Assembly (NCBI RefSeq): GCF_005047355.1
Contig: NZ_SUMC01000042.1
Span: forward strand, 1-64,000
Length of the DNA: 64,000 nucleotides
Direction: 5' to 3'
Source of the DNA: Actinacidiphila oryziradicis
GTDB lineage: Bacteria; Actinomycetota; Actinomycetes; Streptomycetales; Streptomycetaceae
A program made the position numbers and the translations under genes. The notes below the pieces were generated by a model. It made no database searches. It was not told the DNA's origin and was given only the letters and a program-made list of their open reading frames with translations. Below are positions 34,926 through 43,192 of the stretch, one piece after another (positions within the stretch are counted from its first letter, which is position 1; the number at the start of each line of letters is the position of its first letter).

Positions 34926-35333
34926 TCAGCCAAGCCGGGGAATTTCGATCGCCGGGCAGCGGTCCATGACCATGTCCGCACCGGCCGCCCGGGCGCGCTC
35001 GTACGCCGCCGTGTCGATCACGCCGAGCTGGAACCACACCGCCTTCGCCCCGGCCGCCACCGCCTCGTCCGCGACCGCCCCGGCCAGGTCCGAATTGACG
35101 AACACATCCACCACGTCCACGGGAAACGGAATCTCCGCCAGCGATTTGTACCCCTGCTCGCCGTGCACCGTTTCCGCCTTCGGATGCACCGGTACCACCC
35201 GCTTCCCGAACCGCTGCAACACCGCCGCGACCCCGTAGGCCGCCCGCGCCTGGTTGTTCGACAGCCCGACGACCGCCCAGGTGTCCCCGGACTCCGTCAG
35301 GATCTTCCGTACCGTCGCCGCGTCGCCGTACAC
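34926..35333 (-). CDS. CoA-binding domain protein (YccU-like)
   Basis: The 135-residue protein is one CoA-binding Rossmann domain: WAVVGLSNNQARAAYGVAAV, VPVHPKAETVHGEQGYKSLA and PVDVVDVFVNSDLAGAVADE, then KAVWFQLGVID and MDRCPAIEIPRL. It lacks the ligase domains of succinyl-CoA synthetases and its role is unknown. GTG start at 35333 with GGAG seven bases upstream. Confidence 0.88.
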   Translation of the reverse strand: MYGDAATVRKILTESGDTWAVVGLSNNQARAAYGVAAVLQRFGKRVVPVHPKAETVHGEQGYKSLAEIPFPVDVVDVFVNSDLAGAVADEAVAAGAKAVWFQLGVIDTAAYERARAAGADMVMDRCPAIEIPRLG

Positions 35334-35432
35334 GTCGTGACTCCTTCTGGTGGATGGGCCGGTTCAAAGTGGGCCGGTTCGCTCCGGCTCAACCGGGCGG
35401 CGGCCGGGTCCATTCCCCCGCCCCGCCCGGCA

Positions 35433-35438
35433 TAGGCT
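35433..35438 (+). promoter_or_regulatory. -10 box for leaderless YigZ transcript
   Basis: TAGGCT is six bases before the ATG at 35445 with no Shine-Dalgarno. Confidence 0.5.
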
Positions 35439-35444
35439 GGCCGG

Positions 35445-36065
35445 ATGGCGGAACGGTATGTGACGGTCGGGCGCGAGGGAACGCACGAGAGCGAGATCAA
35501 GCGCTCACGCTTTCTCTGCACTCTCGCCCCAGCCGGCAGCGAGCAGGCGGCCCGGGAATTCATCCAGCGGATCCGCAGGCAGCACCCGGGCGCGACTCAC
35601 AACTGCTTCGCCTACGTGATCGGCGCCGACGGCCGCGTCCACAAGGCCGGCGACGACGGCGAGCCCGGCGGCACGGCGGGCACACCGATGCTCCAGGTAC
35701 TGCTCCGCCGCGAGGTCCGCGATGTCGTGGCAGTGGTGACGCGCTACTACGGCGGCATCCAGCTCGGCGCCGGAGGGCTGGTCCGGGCCTACGGCGGAGC
35801 CGTCTCGGCTGCCCTGGACGAGCTCGGGACCGTGGAGCGGCACAAGCTCGCCCAGGTGACGGTGGCAGTCGACCACCAGCGCGCCGGGAAACTGGAGAAC
35901 GACCTGCGGGCGGCCGGGCGCGCGGTGCACGGGGTCCGCTACGGGTCGCAGGTGACGATCGAGCTGAGTGTCCCGGAGGAGGAGCTGGCCGCGTTCCGTG
36001 CCTGGCTGGCCGATGCGACAGCCGGCTCGGCGGTCGCGGAAGTGACGGGCGCCGCCTACTTCTGA
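35445..36065 (+). CDS. YigZ/IMPACT-family protein
   Basis: The 206-residue protein has the IMPACT-N motifs HNCFAYVIGADGRVHKAGDD, GEPGGTAGTPMLQVLLRREV and VVTRYYGGIQLGAGGLVRAY, followed by the DUF1949 ACT-like domain (QVTVAVDHQRAGKLENDLRA). YigZ-type proteins are conserved housekeeping proteins, perhaps linked to translation. ATG start, leaderless. A single-gene unit. Confidence 0.92.
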   Translation: MAERYVTVGREGTHESEIKRSRFLCTLAPAGSEQAAREFIQRIRRQHPGATHNCFAYVIGADGRVHKAGDDGEPGGTAGTPMLQVLLRREVRDVVAVVTRYYGGIQLGAGGLVRAYGGAVSAALDELGTVERHKLAQVTVAVDHQRAGKLENDLRAAGRAVHGVRYGSQVTIELSVPEEELAAFRAWLADATAGSAVAEVTGAAYF

Positions 36066-36375
36066 GGACCGCCCGGCCTGCGAGTAACTGGGGTGGCACG
36101 AGTACGGTGGGGTGGGGGGAGATTCTTCGCATTCTTCCCATTCTCTGCACCGGGACATCGCATGGAAGTCACTTCGAGCCAAGCCGCCGGATCCGCTTCG
36201 GACCGGTCCGAGCGGACGGACCGTGGAGATGCGGCCCGTACCGGTCCGGCAGTGATCGCTGCCGTTGCTACGGATACGGGTGGACCCGCGAGGCGGCGAG
36301 GTCGTGGTGGACTCCTCCCGGACGCCGAGCGCCTGATGCCCCGGGCAGTGTGACCGGACCCGAAGGAGGACCGAC
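36066..36375. other. Intergenic region before the redox cassette
   Basis: About 310 bases. A frame from about 36163 to 36353 (MEVTSSQAAGSASDRSERTD onward) is possible but lacks a good ribosome site and looks like random high-GC coding. GGAGGA lies before the thioredoxin start at 36376. No operator was recognised. Confidence 0.4.
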
Positions 36376-36831
36376 ATGGCAATCATGACCGTCCGCTGCG
36401 AGCGGTGCGGGCGCGCCAACCGGGTGCCTGCCACCGCCGAGGGCACCCCGCGGTGCGGTAACTGCCACCAGCCGCTGCCGTGGATCGCGGAAGCCGGCGA
36501 CGCCGACTTCGCCCAGGTCGCGGAGCGATCCTCGCTACCCGTGCTGGTGGACTTCTGGGCGACCTGGTGCGGTCCCTGCCGGATGGTGAGCCCGGAGCTG
36601 GAGCGCCTCGCCCGCGAGCTGGCCGGCCGGGTGAAGCTGGTCAAGGTCGACATCGACAGGTCCCCCGGGCTGGCCCGGCGCTTCGACGTCCAGGCCGTGC
36701 CGACGCTGCTGGTGCTCAACCAGGGCACGGTGGTGGCCAGGCAAGCGGGCGCGGCGCCAGCGCACGTCCTGCGCCCGTGGGTGGAGCAGGCGCTGGAGCG
36801 CGGAACCCCGGCCGGCCCCGCGGCCGCCTGA
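36376..36831 (+). CDS. trxC: Zinc-finger thioredoxin (TrxC/thioredoxin-2 type)
   Basis: The N-terminus has paired CxxC zinc motifs (RCERCGRAN and RCGNCHQP), as in thioredoxin 2, and the catalytic WCGPC at 64-68 (DFWATWCGPCRMVSPELERL), with the cis-Pro region VQAVPTLLVLN. It should reduce disulphides in the cytoplasm; zinc-bearing thioredoxins are redox-sensing. The ATG is preceded by AAGGAGGA. It heads a three-gene cassette with a UBP finger protein (54 bp later) and the cNMP-binding reductase. Confidence 0.93.
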   Translation: MAIMTVRCERCGRANRVPATAEGTPRCGNCHQPLPWIAEAGDADFAQVAERSSLPVLVDFWATWCGPCRMVSPELERLARELAGRVKLVKVDIDRSPGLARRFDVQAVPTLLVLNQGTVVARQAGAAPAHVLRPWVEQALERGTPAGPAAA

Positions 36832-36885
36832 CGGATTTTCCCATCCCCTGCCGGTGCCGCGACCGCGGCACGAAGGAGGCTCGCG

Positions 36886-37149
36886 ATGACGACCTTCACC
36901 GATCCCCACCTCGCCCTGGTACGCCCTGTCCAGCCGCGCACCCCGCAGGGCTGCGAGGAGTGCCTCCAGCTGGGTTCGCCGTGGGTGCACCTGAGGCTCT
37001 GCCTGACCTGCGGCCACGTGGGCTGCTGCGACTCCTCCCCGCTCAAGCACGCCCGCGGCCACGCCTACGCCGACCAGCACCCGATCGTCCGCTCCTTCGA
37101 GCCGGGCGAGGACTGGCGGTGGTGCTACGTGCACGAGGCCATGGTCTGA
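36886..37149 (+). CDS. UBP-type zinc-finger protein
   Basis: The 87-residue protein is almost only a UBP/ZnF-UBP fold: GCEECLQLGSPWVHLRLCLT, CGHVGCCDSSPLKHARGHAY, HPIVRSFEPGEDWRWCYV. In eukaryotes this finger binds the C-terminus of ubiquitin; actinobacteria have it as a free small protein, often next to redox genes, with unknown ligand. The ATG has AAGGAGG ahead. It lies between the thioredoxin and the reductase, so all three probably share a transcript. Confidence 0.88.
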   Translation: MTTFTDPHLALVRPVQPRTPQGCEECLQLGSPWVHLRLCLTCGHVGCCDSSPLKHARGHAYADQHPIVRSFEPGEDWRWCYVHEAMV

Positions 37150-37193
37150 GCATGACCTGAGCCCGCTGCCGTACAACCCGAGGGAGCAGCCCC

Positions 37194-38903
37194 ATGGACG
37201 CAGCGAGGGTCACAGAGGTCGGGCGGCAGCCGCTGCCAGAAACGCCCGACCTGGACGGTGCCTACCCCCGGCTCAGCGACCAGCAGATCGAGACGCTCGC
37301 CGAGCGCGGTGAGCGGCGCCCGACCCCGACCGGCGAAGTGCTCCTGCGTGAGGGCGAGCGCAGCGACGAGTTCCTGGTGGTGCTGAGCGGCAAGGTGGCC
37401 ATCGTCCAGGGATACGGGGAGGACGAGCAACTGCTGCGGGTGCACGGTCCACGCCGGTTCCTGGGGGAGCTCGGACTGCTGGAGGGCCAGCCGTCCTTCT
37501 TCACCGCCGTGGTGCACGAACCCGGCGAGATCCTGGCCGTACCGGTCGCGCAGCTGGAGGCCGTCGTGCAGCGGGACCAGTCGCTCGGGGACCTGATACT
37601 CCGTGCCTACCTGATACGCCGTACGCAGCTGATCGGGGTCGGCGCCGGCTTCCGGATCGTCGGCTCCGGCTACTCCGCCGACTGCAGGCGGCTGCTGGAG
37701 TTCGCCAGCCGCAACCGGCTCCCGTACCGGTGGATCGACCTGGAGAAGGACCCGCAGGCCGAGGCGCTGCTACGCCGCTTCGGGATCGCCGCGGACGAGA
37801 CCCCGGTGGTCATCTGGCGCGGCAGCCGGGTGCTCCGCAACCCCAGCACCACCGAACTGGCGGCCCTGCTCGGGCTGCGGACGGAGGGGGCCACGGCGAC
37901 CGCCTGCGACCTGCTGGTGGTCGGCGCCGGCCCGGCCGGACTGGCGGCGGCGGTCTACGGAGCGTCGGAAGGCCTCGACACGGCCGTGCTGGACTCGGTC
38001 GCCACCGGCGGCCAGGCGGCCACCTCCTCCAGGATCGAGAACTATCTGGGCTTCCCGGCCGGCATCTCCGGGGCAGAGCTCGCCGAGCGGGCCGCGATCC
38101 AGGCGCGGAAGTTCGGCGCCCGGATCAGCGTCCCCACGACGGCCACCATGATGCGCCGGCACGACGGTCATGTCACGGTCGGGTTCGACGACGGCACCGA
38201 GACCACTTGCCGCGTGCTCGTGCTGGCCACCGGAGCCCGCTACCGCAAACTCGACGTCCCCGGGATCGAGCGGCTGGAGGGGACCAGCGTGTACTACGCC
38301 GCCACCCTCTGGGAGGCGCTGATGTGCCGGTTCGACGACATCGCCGTCGTCGGCGGCGGCAACTCCGCCGGCCAGGCGGCCGTCTTCCTCTCCGACCACG
38401 TCCCACGGGTGTACCTGCTGGTCCGCCACGAGAACCTGGGCCGGGACATGTCCCGCTACCTGGTCGACCGGATCGAGCGCAATCCCCGGATCGAGGTGCT
38501 GCTCCACACCGAGGTCAGGGAAGCCGTGGGCGACACCTCGCTCGAAGCACTGGTGGTGGAGGACAACCGCACCGGTCTGCGCCGGACCCTCGGCGTACGC
38601 GCTCTGTTCGTCTTCATCGGTGCCCAGCCCCACACCGCGTGGCTCGGTGACACGGTGGCGCTCGACCCGCATGGTTTTGTGCTCACCGGACCGGACGCCG
38701 CTGGCTCTCCGGACGATGGCGGGCCGCGGGCACCGGACGGTCACCCGCTCGCCCTGGAGACCAGCGTCCCCGGAGTATTCGCCGTGGGGGATGTGAGAAG
38801 CGGCTCGGTGAAGCGGGTCGCCTCGGCGGTGGGGGAGGGCGCCATGGCCGTACGTCTTGTGCACCAGCACCTCAACGGGACCGGTGGAGCCATCGGTCCC
38901 TGA
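37194..38903 (+). CDS. cNMP-binding, Trx-reductase-like flavoprotein without the redox CxxC
   Basis: Three modules in 569 residues: a cyclic-nucleotide-binding domain (about 25-140; LREGERSDEFLVVLSGKVAI, FLGELGLLEGQ), a thioredoxin/glutaredoxin-like module (about 150-235; no CxxC) and a thioredoxin-reductase-type flavoprotein. The FAD site is VVGAGPAGLAAAVYGASEG (from residue 242) and the NADPH site VVGGGNSAGQAAVFLS; a C-terminal FAVGDVRSGSVKRVASAVGE closes the FAD fold. At the place of the TrxR CATC there is YYAATLW (Tyr367 on), so both Cys are gone and the electron acceptor is unclear. It follows the Trx and UBP genes, with GAGGGAGCAG before the ATG, and may link a cyclic nucleotide or other signal to redox. 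Confidence 0.9.
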   Translation: MDAARVTEVGRQPLPETPDLDGAYPRLSDQQIETLAERGERRPTPTGEVLLREGERSDEFLVVLSGKVAIVQGYGEDEQLLRVHGPRRFLGELGLLEGQPSFFTAVVHEPGEILAVPVAQLEAVVQRDQSLGDLILRAYLIRRTQLIGVGAGFRIVGSGYSADCRRLLEFASRNRLPYRWIDLEKDPQAEALLRRFGIAADETPVVIWRGSRVLRNPSTTELAALLGLRTEGATATACDLLVVGAGPAGLAAAVYGASEGLDTAVLDSVATGGQAATSSRIENYLGFPAGISGAELAERAAIQARKFGARISVPTTATMMRRHDGHVTVGFDDGTETTCRVLVLATGARYRKLDVPGIERLEGTSVYYAATLWEALMCRFDDIAVVGGGNSAGQAAVFLSDHVPRVYLLVRHENLGRDMSRYLVDRIERNPRIEVLLHTEVREAVGDTSLEALVVEDNRTGLRRTLGVRALFVFIGAQPHTAWLGDTVALDPHGFVLTGPDAAGSPDDGGPRAPDGHPLALETSVPGVFAVGDVRSGSVKRVASAVGEGAMAVRLVHQHLNGTGGAIGP

Positions 38904-38971
38904 CTCTCCGCCAATCCCCGTCCGATGGCGCCTGACGTGCGGCGGCGCCGCCTCAGCCGCACCGTGGACAT

Positions 38972-39199
38972 ATGACCGAGAGCCCCGGCGTCGCGCCGCC
39001 CCCGATTGTCGTCTCCCAAGTCATGCCCGGCGATCCGCCGTTTCGGATCGTGCAGATCGGGGGTCAGCAGGTCGGCAAGGCGTTCTCCCCCGTGGACGTG
39101 ATCGAGTTCGCCCGCCGGGCCGGTCTGGACGATGTAGACCTCGATGATCCGTCCGTCGTCCGGTGGGTGGGCGGCGACAAGTTCAAGTGGACCCTGTGA
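38972..39199 (+). CDS. Small conserved hypothetical protein
   Basis: The 75-residue protein (PPPIVVSQVMPGDPPFRIVQ; GGQQVGKAFSPVDVIEFARR; VVRWVGGDKFKWTL) has no signal or membrane segment. Conservation-like composition and a normal Streptomyces codon pattern suggest a real gene. No motif of known function. ATG start without a Shine-Dalgarno, so probably leaderless. It lies between the redox cassette and the MarR operon. Confidence 0.65.
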   Translation: MTESPGVAPPPIVVSQVMPGDPPFRIVQIGGQQVGKAFSPVDVIEFARRAGLDDVDLDDPSVVRWVGGDKFKWTL

Positions 39200-39209
39200 C
39201 CAGTCATTC

Positions 39210-39235
39210 ACAAGCAACTTAAGTAAGTTGCTTGT
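39210..39235. promoter_or_regulatory. Perfect palindromic MarR operator
   Basis: ACAAGCAACTTA (39210-39221) and TAAGTTGCTTGT (39224-39235) are perfect inverted 12-bp arms with a 2-bp spacer, 21 bp before the MarR start, upstream of the -10 box TAGCCT (39244-39249). It is the natural autoregulatory site for the MarR protein. Confidence 0.85.
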
Positions 39236-39243
39236 CGAGATGC

Positions 39244-39249
39244 TAGCCT
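39244..39249 (+). promoter_or_regulatory. -10 box of the MarR-MFS-hydrolase operon
   Basis: TAGCCT is seven bases before the GTG at 39257. The MarR palindrome covers the -35 side, so binding would block RNA polymerase. Confidence 0.55.
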
Positions 39250-39256
39250 GGGCGAC

Positions 39257-39733
39257 GTGAGCGAGAACCAGGAAGCCCCCCGCACGGCCGCGGCGGCGCA
39301 TCGATTGATTGTGGCGATCACGCGGCTGCGGCACCGGTTGCGGGAGGAGGCGGGCCTGTACGCGACCAGGCTGTCGGTCTCGCAGCTGGCCGTGCTGACA
39401 AGCGTGGTCGAGGAGGGGCCGGTGACCGCGGTCTACCTGGCCCAGGTGCAGCATGTGAGCCCGCAGTCGATCGCGCAGAACCTGGCGGTTCTGAAGGCCG
39501 CCGGGCTGGTGCGCGGCGAGCGCGATCCGGGCGATGGCCGCAAGACGCTGATCAGGGCCGAACCGTCGGCCCCACGGCTGCTGCTCGCGCTGAACGAATC
39601 GCGTGAGTCGTTCCTGGCGAGGGCGATCGACCAGCTCGTGGCACCCGAGGAACGCGCCGACCTGGAACGGGTCATCGACCTCTTGGAGCGGTTCGCCGCG
39701 GCCGACCTGGACGACAAAGACACCGAGATATGA
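39257..39733 (+). CDS. MarR-family regulator of the downstream exporter
   Basis: A typical MarR dimer of 158 residues: helices ITRLRHRLREEAGLYATRLS, wing-helix region VTAVYLAQVQHVSPQSIAQN, AVLKAAGLVRGERDPGDGRK and a C-terminal dimerisation helix. The GTG start is probably used on a leaderless mRNA. Its own stop overlaps the ATG of the MFS gene (ATGA at 39730), and the palindrome 39210-39235 lies just upstream. The simplest model: the regulator represses its own operon and is released by a toxic small molecule that the pump exports. Confidence 0.92.
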   Translation: MSENQEAPRTAAAAHRLIVAITRLRHRLREEAGLYATRLSVSQLAVLTSVVEEGPVTAVYLAQVQHVSPQSIAQNLAVLKAAGLVRGERDPGDGRKTLIRAEPSAPRLLLALNESRESFLARAIDQLVAPEERADLERVIDLLERFAAADLDDKDTEI

Positions 39734-41178
39734 CGGCGTCCGCCCAGCAGGCCGCACCCGCGCGAACGGGCGGCACGAACCCGTTCGCCTGGAAGTTCAC
39801 CACTCCCCTGTATGTGGGCGCGGCCCTGAACCCGGTCAACAGCTCCCTCATCGCCACCGCGCTGGTGCCGATCGCCACGGCCCTGCACGTGTCGGTGGGC
39901 AGCACCACGGTGCTGGTCTCCAGCCTCTACCTGGCCAGCGCGATCGCCCAGCCCACCGCGGGCAAGCTCGCCGAGGAGTTCGGCCCGCGCCGGGTGTTCC
40001 TGACCGGCATCCTGCTGGTCCTGCTTGGCGGCCTGCTGGGCGGCTCCGGCCAGAACATGGCCATGCTGATCGCGGCCCGGGTCCTGATCGGAGTCGGCAC
40101 CTCGGCCGGATACCCCTCGGCCATGATCCTGATCCGCCGCCGCGCCAACAGCGCCGGCATGAGCGCACCCCCCGGCGGTGTGCTGGGCGGCATCGCGATC
40201 GCCGGCATGGCCACCGCCGCCGTCGGACCGCCCATCGGCGGCATCCTGGTGGGCGGCCTCGGCTGGCGCTCGGCCTTCCTGATCAACATCCCCGTCGCCC
40301 TGCTGGCCCTGGGCATGGCCGCGCGGTGGGTTCCCCGCGACCCGCCCGCGGCCGGACGCCGGGGTGCCCGCGAGATCGCGGCCCGCATCGACGTCCTCGG
40401 CATCGCCGGCTTCGGCGGGGCCATGACCGCACTCCTGGTCTTCCTGATGGGCCTGCCGCGCACCAACTGGGTCGCGTTCGCCGTGGCCGTCGTGCTGGCT
40501 GCGATGCTCGTGTGGTGGGAACTGCACACCCCCACGCCGTTCTTCGACATCCGCCAGCTCGGCCGCAACGGCGCGCTGACCCGCACCTACCTGCGCTCCG
40601 CGCTCACCCTGTTGGGCACATACACCGTCCTGTACGGCGTCACCCAGTGGATGGAGGCCGGACGGGGATTCTCCACACAAGAGGCCGGCCTGTTGCTGCT
40701 CCCGATGGGCGCCCTCGCGGCGCTGCTCTCGCGCCCGCTCTCGCAGCGCAACCTGATCCGCAGCCCGCTGATCGCCGCCGCCGTCTCCATGCTCATCGGC
40801 TCGCTCGGCATCCTGATCCTGACCACCCACAGCCCGGTCGCCCTGATCGTCGTGGTCACACTGGTCTTCGGCGTCTGCGTCGCCACCACCACGGTCGGTA
40901 ACCAGACCGCCCTCTACACCCAGGCACCCGCCGACCAGATCGGTACCGCCTCCGGCCTGTCCCGCACCTTCGGTTACATCGGATCCATCGCCTCGGCCAC
41001 CGTCACCGGCATCGTCTTCCGACACGGCACCACCGACAGCGGCCTGCACTCCATCGCGGTCGTCCTCATCATCGCCGGAGCCATCGTGCTGGCGATGACC
41101 CTCCTGGACCGCCGCCTCAAGACCCCGGCTGCCAACACGAGTCAGCCGGACGCCATCCCCGCCAAGGAGAACACGTGA
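39730..41178 (+). CDS. MFS drug exporter (DHA2-like)
   Basis: The 482-residue protein has fourteen-ish spans and DHA2 motifs: the motif A-like loop AQPTAGKLAEEFGPRRVFLT, motif C GGVLGGIAIAGMATAAVGPP, and later VATTTVGNQTALYTQAPADQ. Likely proton-driven export of an organic compound. It overlaps the MarR stop and its own stop overlaps the next start (GTGA at 41175), so all three genes are coupled. Substrate unknown. Confidence 0.9.
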   Translation: MTASAQQAAPARTGGTNPFAWKFTTPLYVGAALNPVNSSLIATALVPIATALHVSVGSTTVLVSSLYLASAIAQPTAGKLAEEFGPRRVFLTGILLVLLGGLLGGSGQNMAMLIAARVLIGVGTSAGYPSAMILIRRRANSAGMSAPPGGVLGGIAIAGMATAAVGPPIGGILVGGLGWRSAFLINIPVALLALGMAARWVPRDPPAAGRRGAREIAARIDVLGIAGFGGAMTALLVFLMGLPRTNWVAFAVAVVLAAMLVWWELHTPTPFFDIRQLGRNGALTRTYLRSALTLLGTYTVLYGVTQWMEAGRGFSTQEAGLLLLPMGALAALLSRPLSQRNLIRSPLIAAAVSMLIGSLGILILTTHSPVALIVVVTLVFGVCVATTTVGNQTALYTQAPADQIGTASGLSRTFGYIGSIASATVTGIVFRHGTTDSGLHSIAVVLIIAGAIVLAMTLLDRRLKTPAANTSQPDAIPAKENT

Positions 41179-41777
41179 GCACCACCGCCCCCGCCCTGGA
41201 CCCCAAGCACACCGCCCTGCTGGTGATGGACTACCAGGCCGGGATCCTGGCCTCGCTGCCCAGCCCGGCCCACACCGACGCCCTGCTGGGACGCGTGGAA
41301 GGCGCCATCGCCGACGTCCGAGCCCAAGGCGGCACCATCGCCTACGTTCGTGTCGGCTTCACTGAGCAGGACTGGGAGGCCGTCCCCGACAGCAACAAGA
41401 TGTTCTCCACGGTTGCCAAGTACCGCGTCATGTCCCACGAGGACCCCTCCGCCGCCATCCACGAGCGCCTGACCCCCCAGGACGGCGACATCGTGGTGCG
41501 CAAGGTCCGCTTCGGCGGCATGTCCACCACCGACCTGGACCAGCAGCTGCGCGAGCGCGGCATTACCGCTCTGGTCCTCGCCGGCATCAGCACCAGCGGC
41601 GTCGTGCTGTCCACCGTCATCGACGCAGCCGACCGCGACTACCAGCTGTACGTCCTGTCCGACGGCGTCGACGACCCCGACACCGAGGCCCACAACGTCC
41701 TGCTCCAGCAGGTCTTCCCCTCGCGGGCCCACGTCATCGACACCAACGATCTGCGCACCCTGCTCGAAGTCGGCTGA
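41175..41777 (+). CDS. Isochorismatase-like hydrolase without the catalytic Cys
   Basis: The 200-residue protein shows the fold of the family: Asp19 in LLVMDYQAG, Lys region IVVRKVRFGGMST and LVLAGISTSGVVLSTVIDAA. The nucleophilic Cys normally following the cis-peptide is Val143 here (GISTSGVV), as in PhzD/EntB-type isochorismatases that need no Cys. It may therefore hydrolyse a vinyl-ether or act as an unusual amidase-like protein. GTG start coupled to the MFS gene. The operon suggests that the exported compound or a derivative is also its substrate. Confidence 0.85.
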   Translation: MSTTAPALDPKHTALLVMDYQAGILASLPSPAHTDALLGRVEGAIADVRAQGGTIAYVRVGFTEQDWEAVPDSNKMFSTVAKYRVMSHEDPSAAIHERLTPQDGDIVVRKVRFGGMSTTDLDQQLRERGITALVLAGISTSGVVLSTVIDAADRDYQLYVLSDGVDDPDTEAHNVLLQQVFPSRAHVIDTNDLRTLLEVG

Positions 41778-42031
41778 CCCCGCCCGCCAGCGGCCTCGGC
41801 GCCGCCATCCAGAGTCTGAGCACCCCGACCGATCAGGAACGGTGGTTGGGCCCGGATCACAGCCGACCTCGACGGTCATCCGGCACCCGATGGTGGTGGA
41901 AAACTGAGGTCTGTGGTGGAGCAGGTGCTGACGAGCGCTAGCGTGGTCGGTGCTGACATTGGACCCCGCGCTGGTTCGGTACTGGACTCATGGGGTGGAG
42001 GAAGGGTAGACGTGCAGGTCGGAGCGCCACA

Positions 42032-43192
42032 GTGAGAATTCTGCACACCTCCGACTGGCACTTGGGGCGGTCCTTCCACCGTGTGAACCTGCTCGACGCC
42101 CAGGCGGCCTTCATCGACCACCTGGTCGCCACGGTGCGCAGCGAACGTGTCGAAGCGGTGCTCGTCGCGGGGGACGTCTACGACCGGGCGCTGCCCGGGC
42201 TGCCCGCCGTCGAGCTCTTCGACGACGCCTTGCACCGGCTCGCCGCTCTCGGTGTTCCCACCGTCATGATCTCGGGGAACCACGACTCGGCGCGTCGGCT
42301 CGGTGTCGCGTCCGGTCTGATCGAGCGGGCCGGCGTCCACCTCCGTACCGACCCAGCAGGGTGCGACAAACCGGTCATTCTGGCCGATGAGCACGGCGAC
42401 ATTGCCCTGTACGGTCTCCCGTACCTCGAACCCGCCCTGGTACGGGACGAATTCGGCCTGGAGCGGGCCGGCCACACCGCTGTGCTCGCCGCCGCCATGG
42501 ACAGGGTGCGTGCCGACCTCGCGACACGCCCGGCGGGCACCCGGTCCGTCATCCTGGCGCACGCTTTCGTCACCGGCGGCGCGGCGTGCGACAGCGAGCG
42601 GGACATCACCGTCGGCGGAGTGGCCGCGGTCCCGGCCGGGATCTTCGACGGCGCAGACTACGTCGCGCTCGGCCATCTGCACGGCTGCCAGACAATCACC
42701 GAGCAGCTGCGCTACTCCGGTTCACCGCTCGCCTACTCCTTCTCCGAGGCGGACCACCGCAAGACCATGTGGCTGGTCGACCTGGGCGCCGGGGGCGCGA
42801 TAGCGGCCGAGCGCCTGGACTGTCCCGTACCGCGTCGGCTGGCCCGGATCCGGGGGAAACTCGACGAACTGCTGGGGGACCCGGCGCTGGCCGGACACGA
42901 GGACGCCTGGGTCGAGGCCACCCTCACCGACCCGCACCGCCCGCACGAGCCGATGGCCCGGCTCCGCAAGCGCTTCCCGCACACCCTCGCCCTTGCCTTC
43001 GACCCCGACCGCGCGGACGAGGACGCCCTCACCTCCTACGCCCAGCGGCTGCGCGGCCGCACCGACCAGCAGATCGCCGAGGACTTCGTGGCCCACGTCC
43101 GCGGTAGCGGCCCCGACCGGCGGGAGCGAGCCGTACTGAGCCAAGCGCTGGACGCGGTGCGCGCACACGCGGCCGGGACGGAGGCCAACTGA
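42032..43192 (+). CDS. sbcD: SbcD/Mre11-type exonuclease subunit
   Basis: The phosphoesterase motifs appear in order: HTSDWHLGRSFHRVN, VLVAGDVYDRALP, SGNHDSARRL, ILAHAFVTGG, and YVALGHLHGCQ. With SbcC it forms the ATP-dependent double-strand-break nuclease that trims hairpins and protein-blocked ends. GTG start at 42032; the stop overlaps the SbcC start (TGATG at 43190). A longer frame from 41990 has no good start. Chromosomal DNA-repair gene. Confidence 0.94.
   Translation: MRILHTSDWHLGRSFHRVNLLDAQAAFIDHLVATVRSERVEAVLVAGDVYDRALPGLPAVELFDDALHRLAALGVPTVMISGNHDSARRLGVASGLIERAGVHLRTDPAGCDKPVILADEHGDIALYGLPYLEPALVRDEFGLERAGHTAVLAAAMDRVRADLATRPAGTRSVILAHAFVTGGAACDSERDITVGGVAAVPAGIFDGADYVALGHLHGCQTITEQLRYSGSPLAYSFSEADHRKTMWLVDLGAGGAIAAERLDCPVPRRLARIRGKLDELLGDPALAGHEDAWVEATLTDPHRPHEPMARLRKRFPHTLALAFDPDRADEDALTSYAQRLRGRTDQQIAEDFVAHVRGSGPDRRERAVLSQALDAVRAHAAGTEAN

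Noticed and set aside
36093-36353. 86-residue ORF before the thioredoxin gene
   Set aside because: No start signal or conserved-looking segment; listed only as intergenic content.
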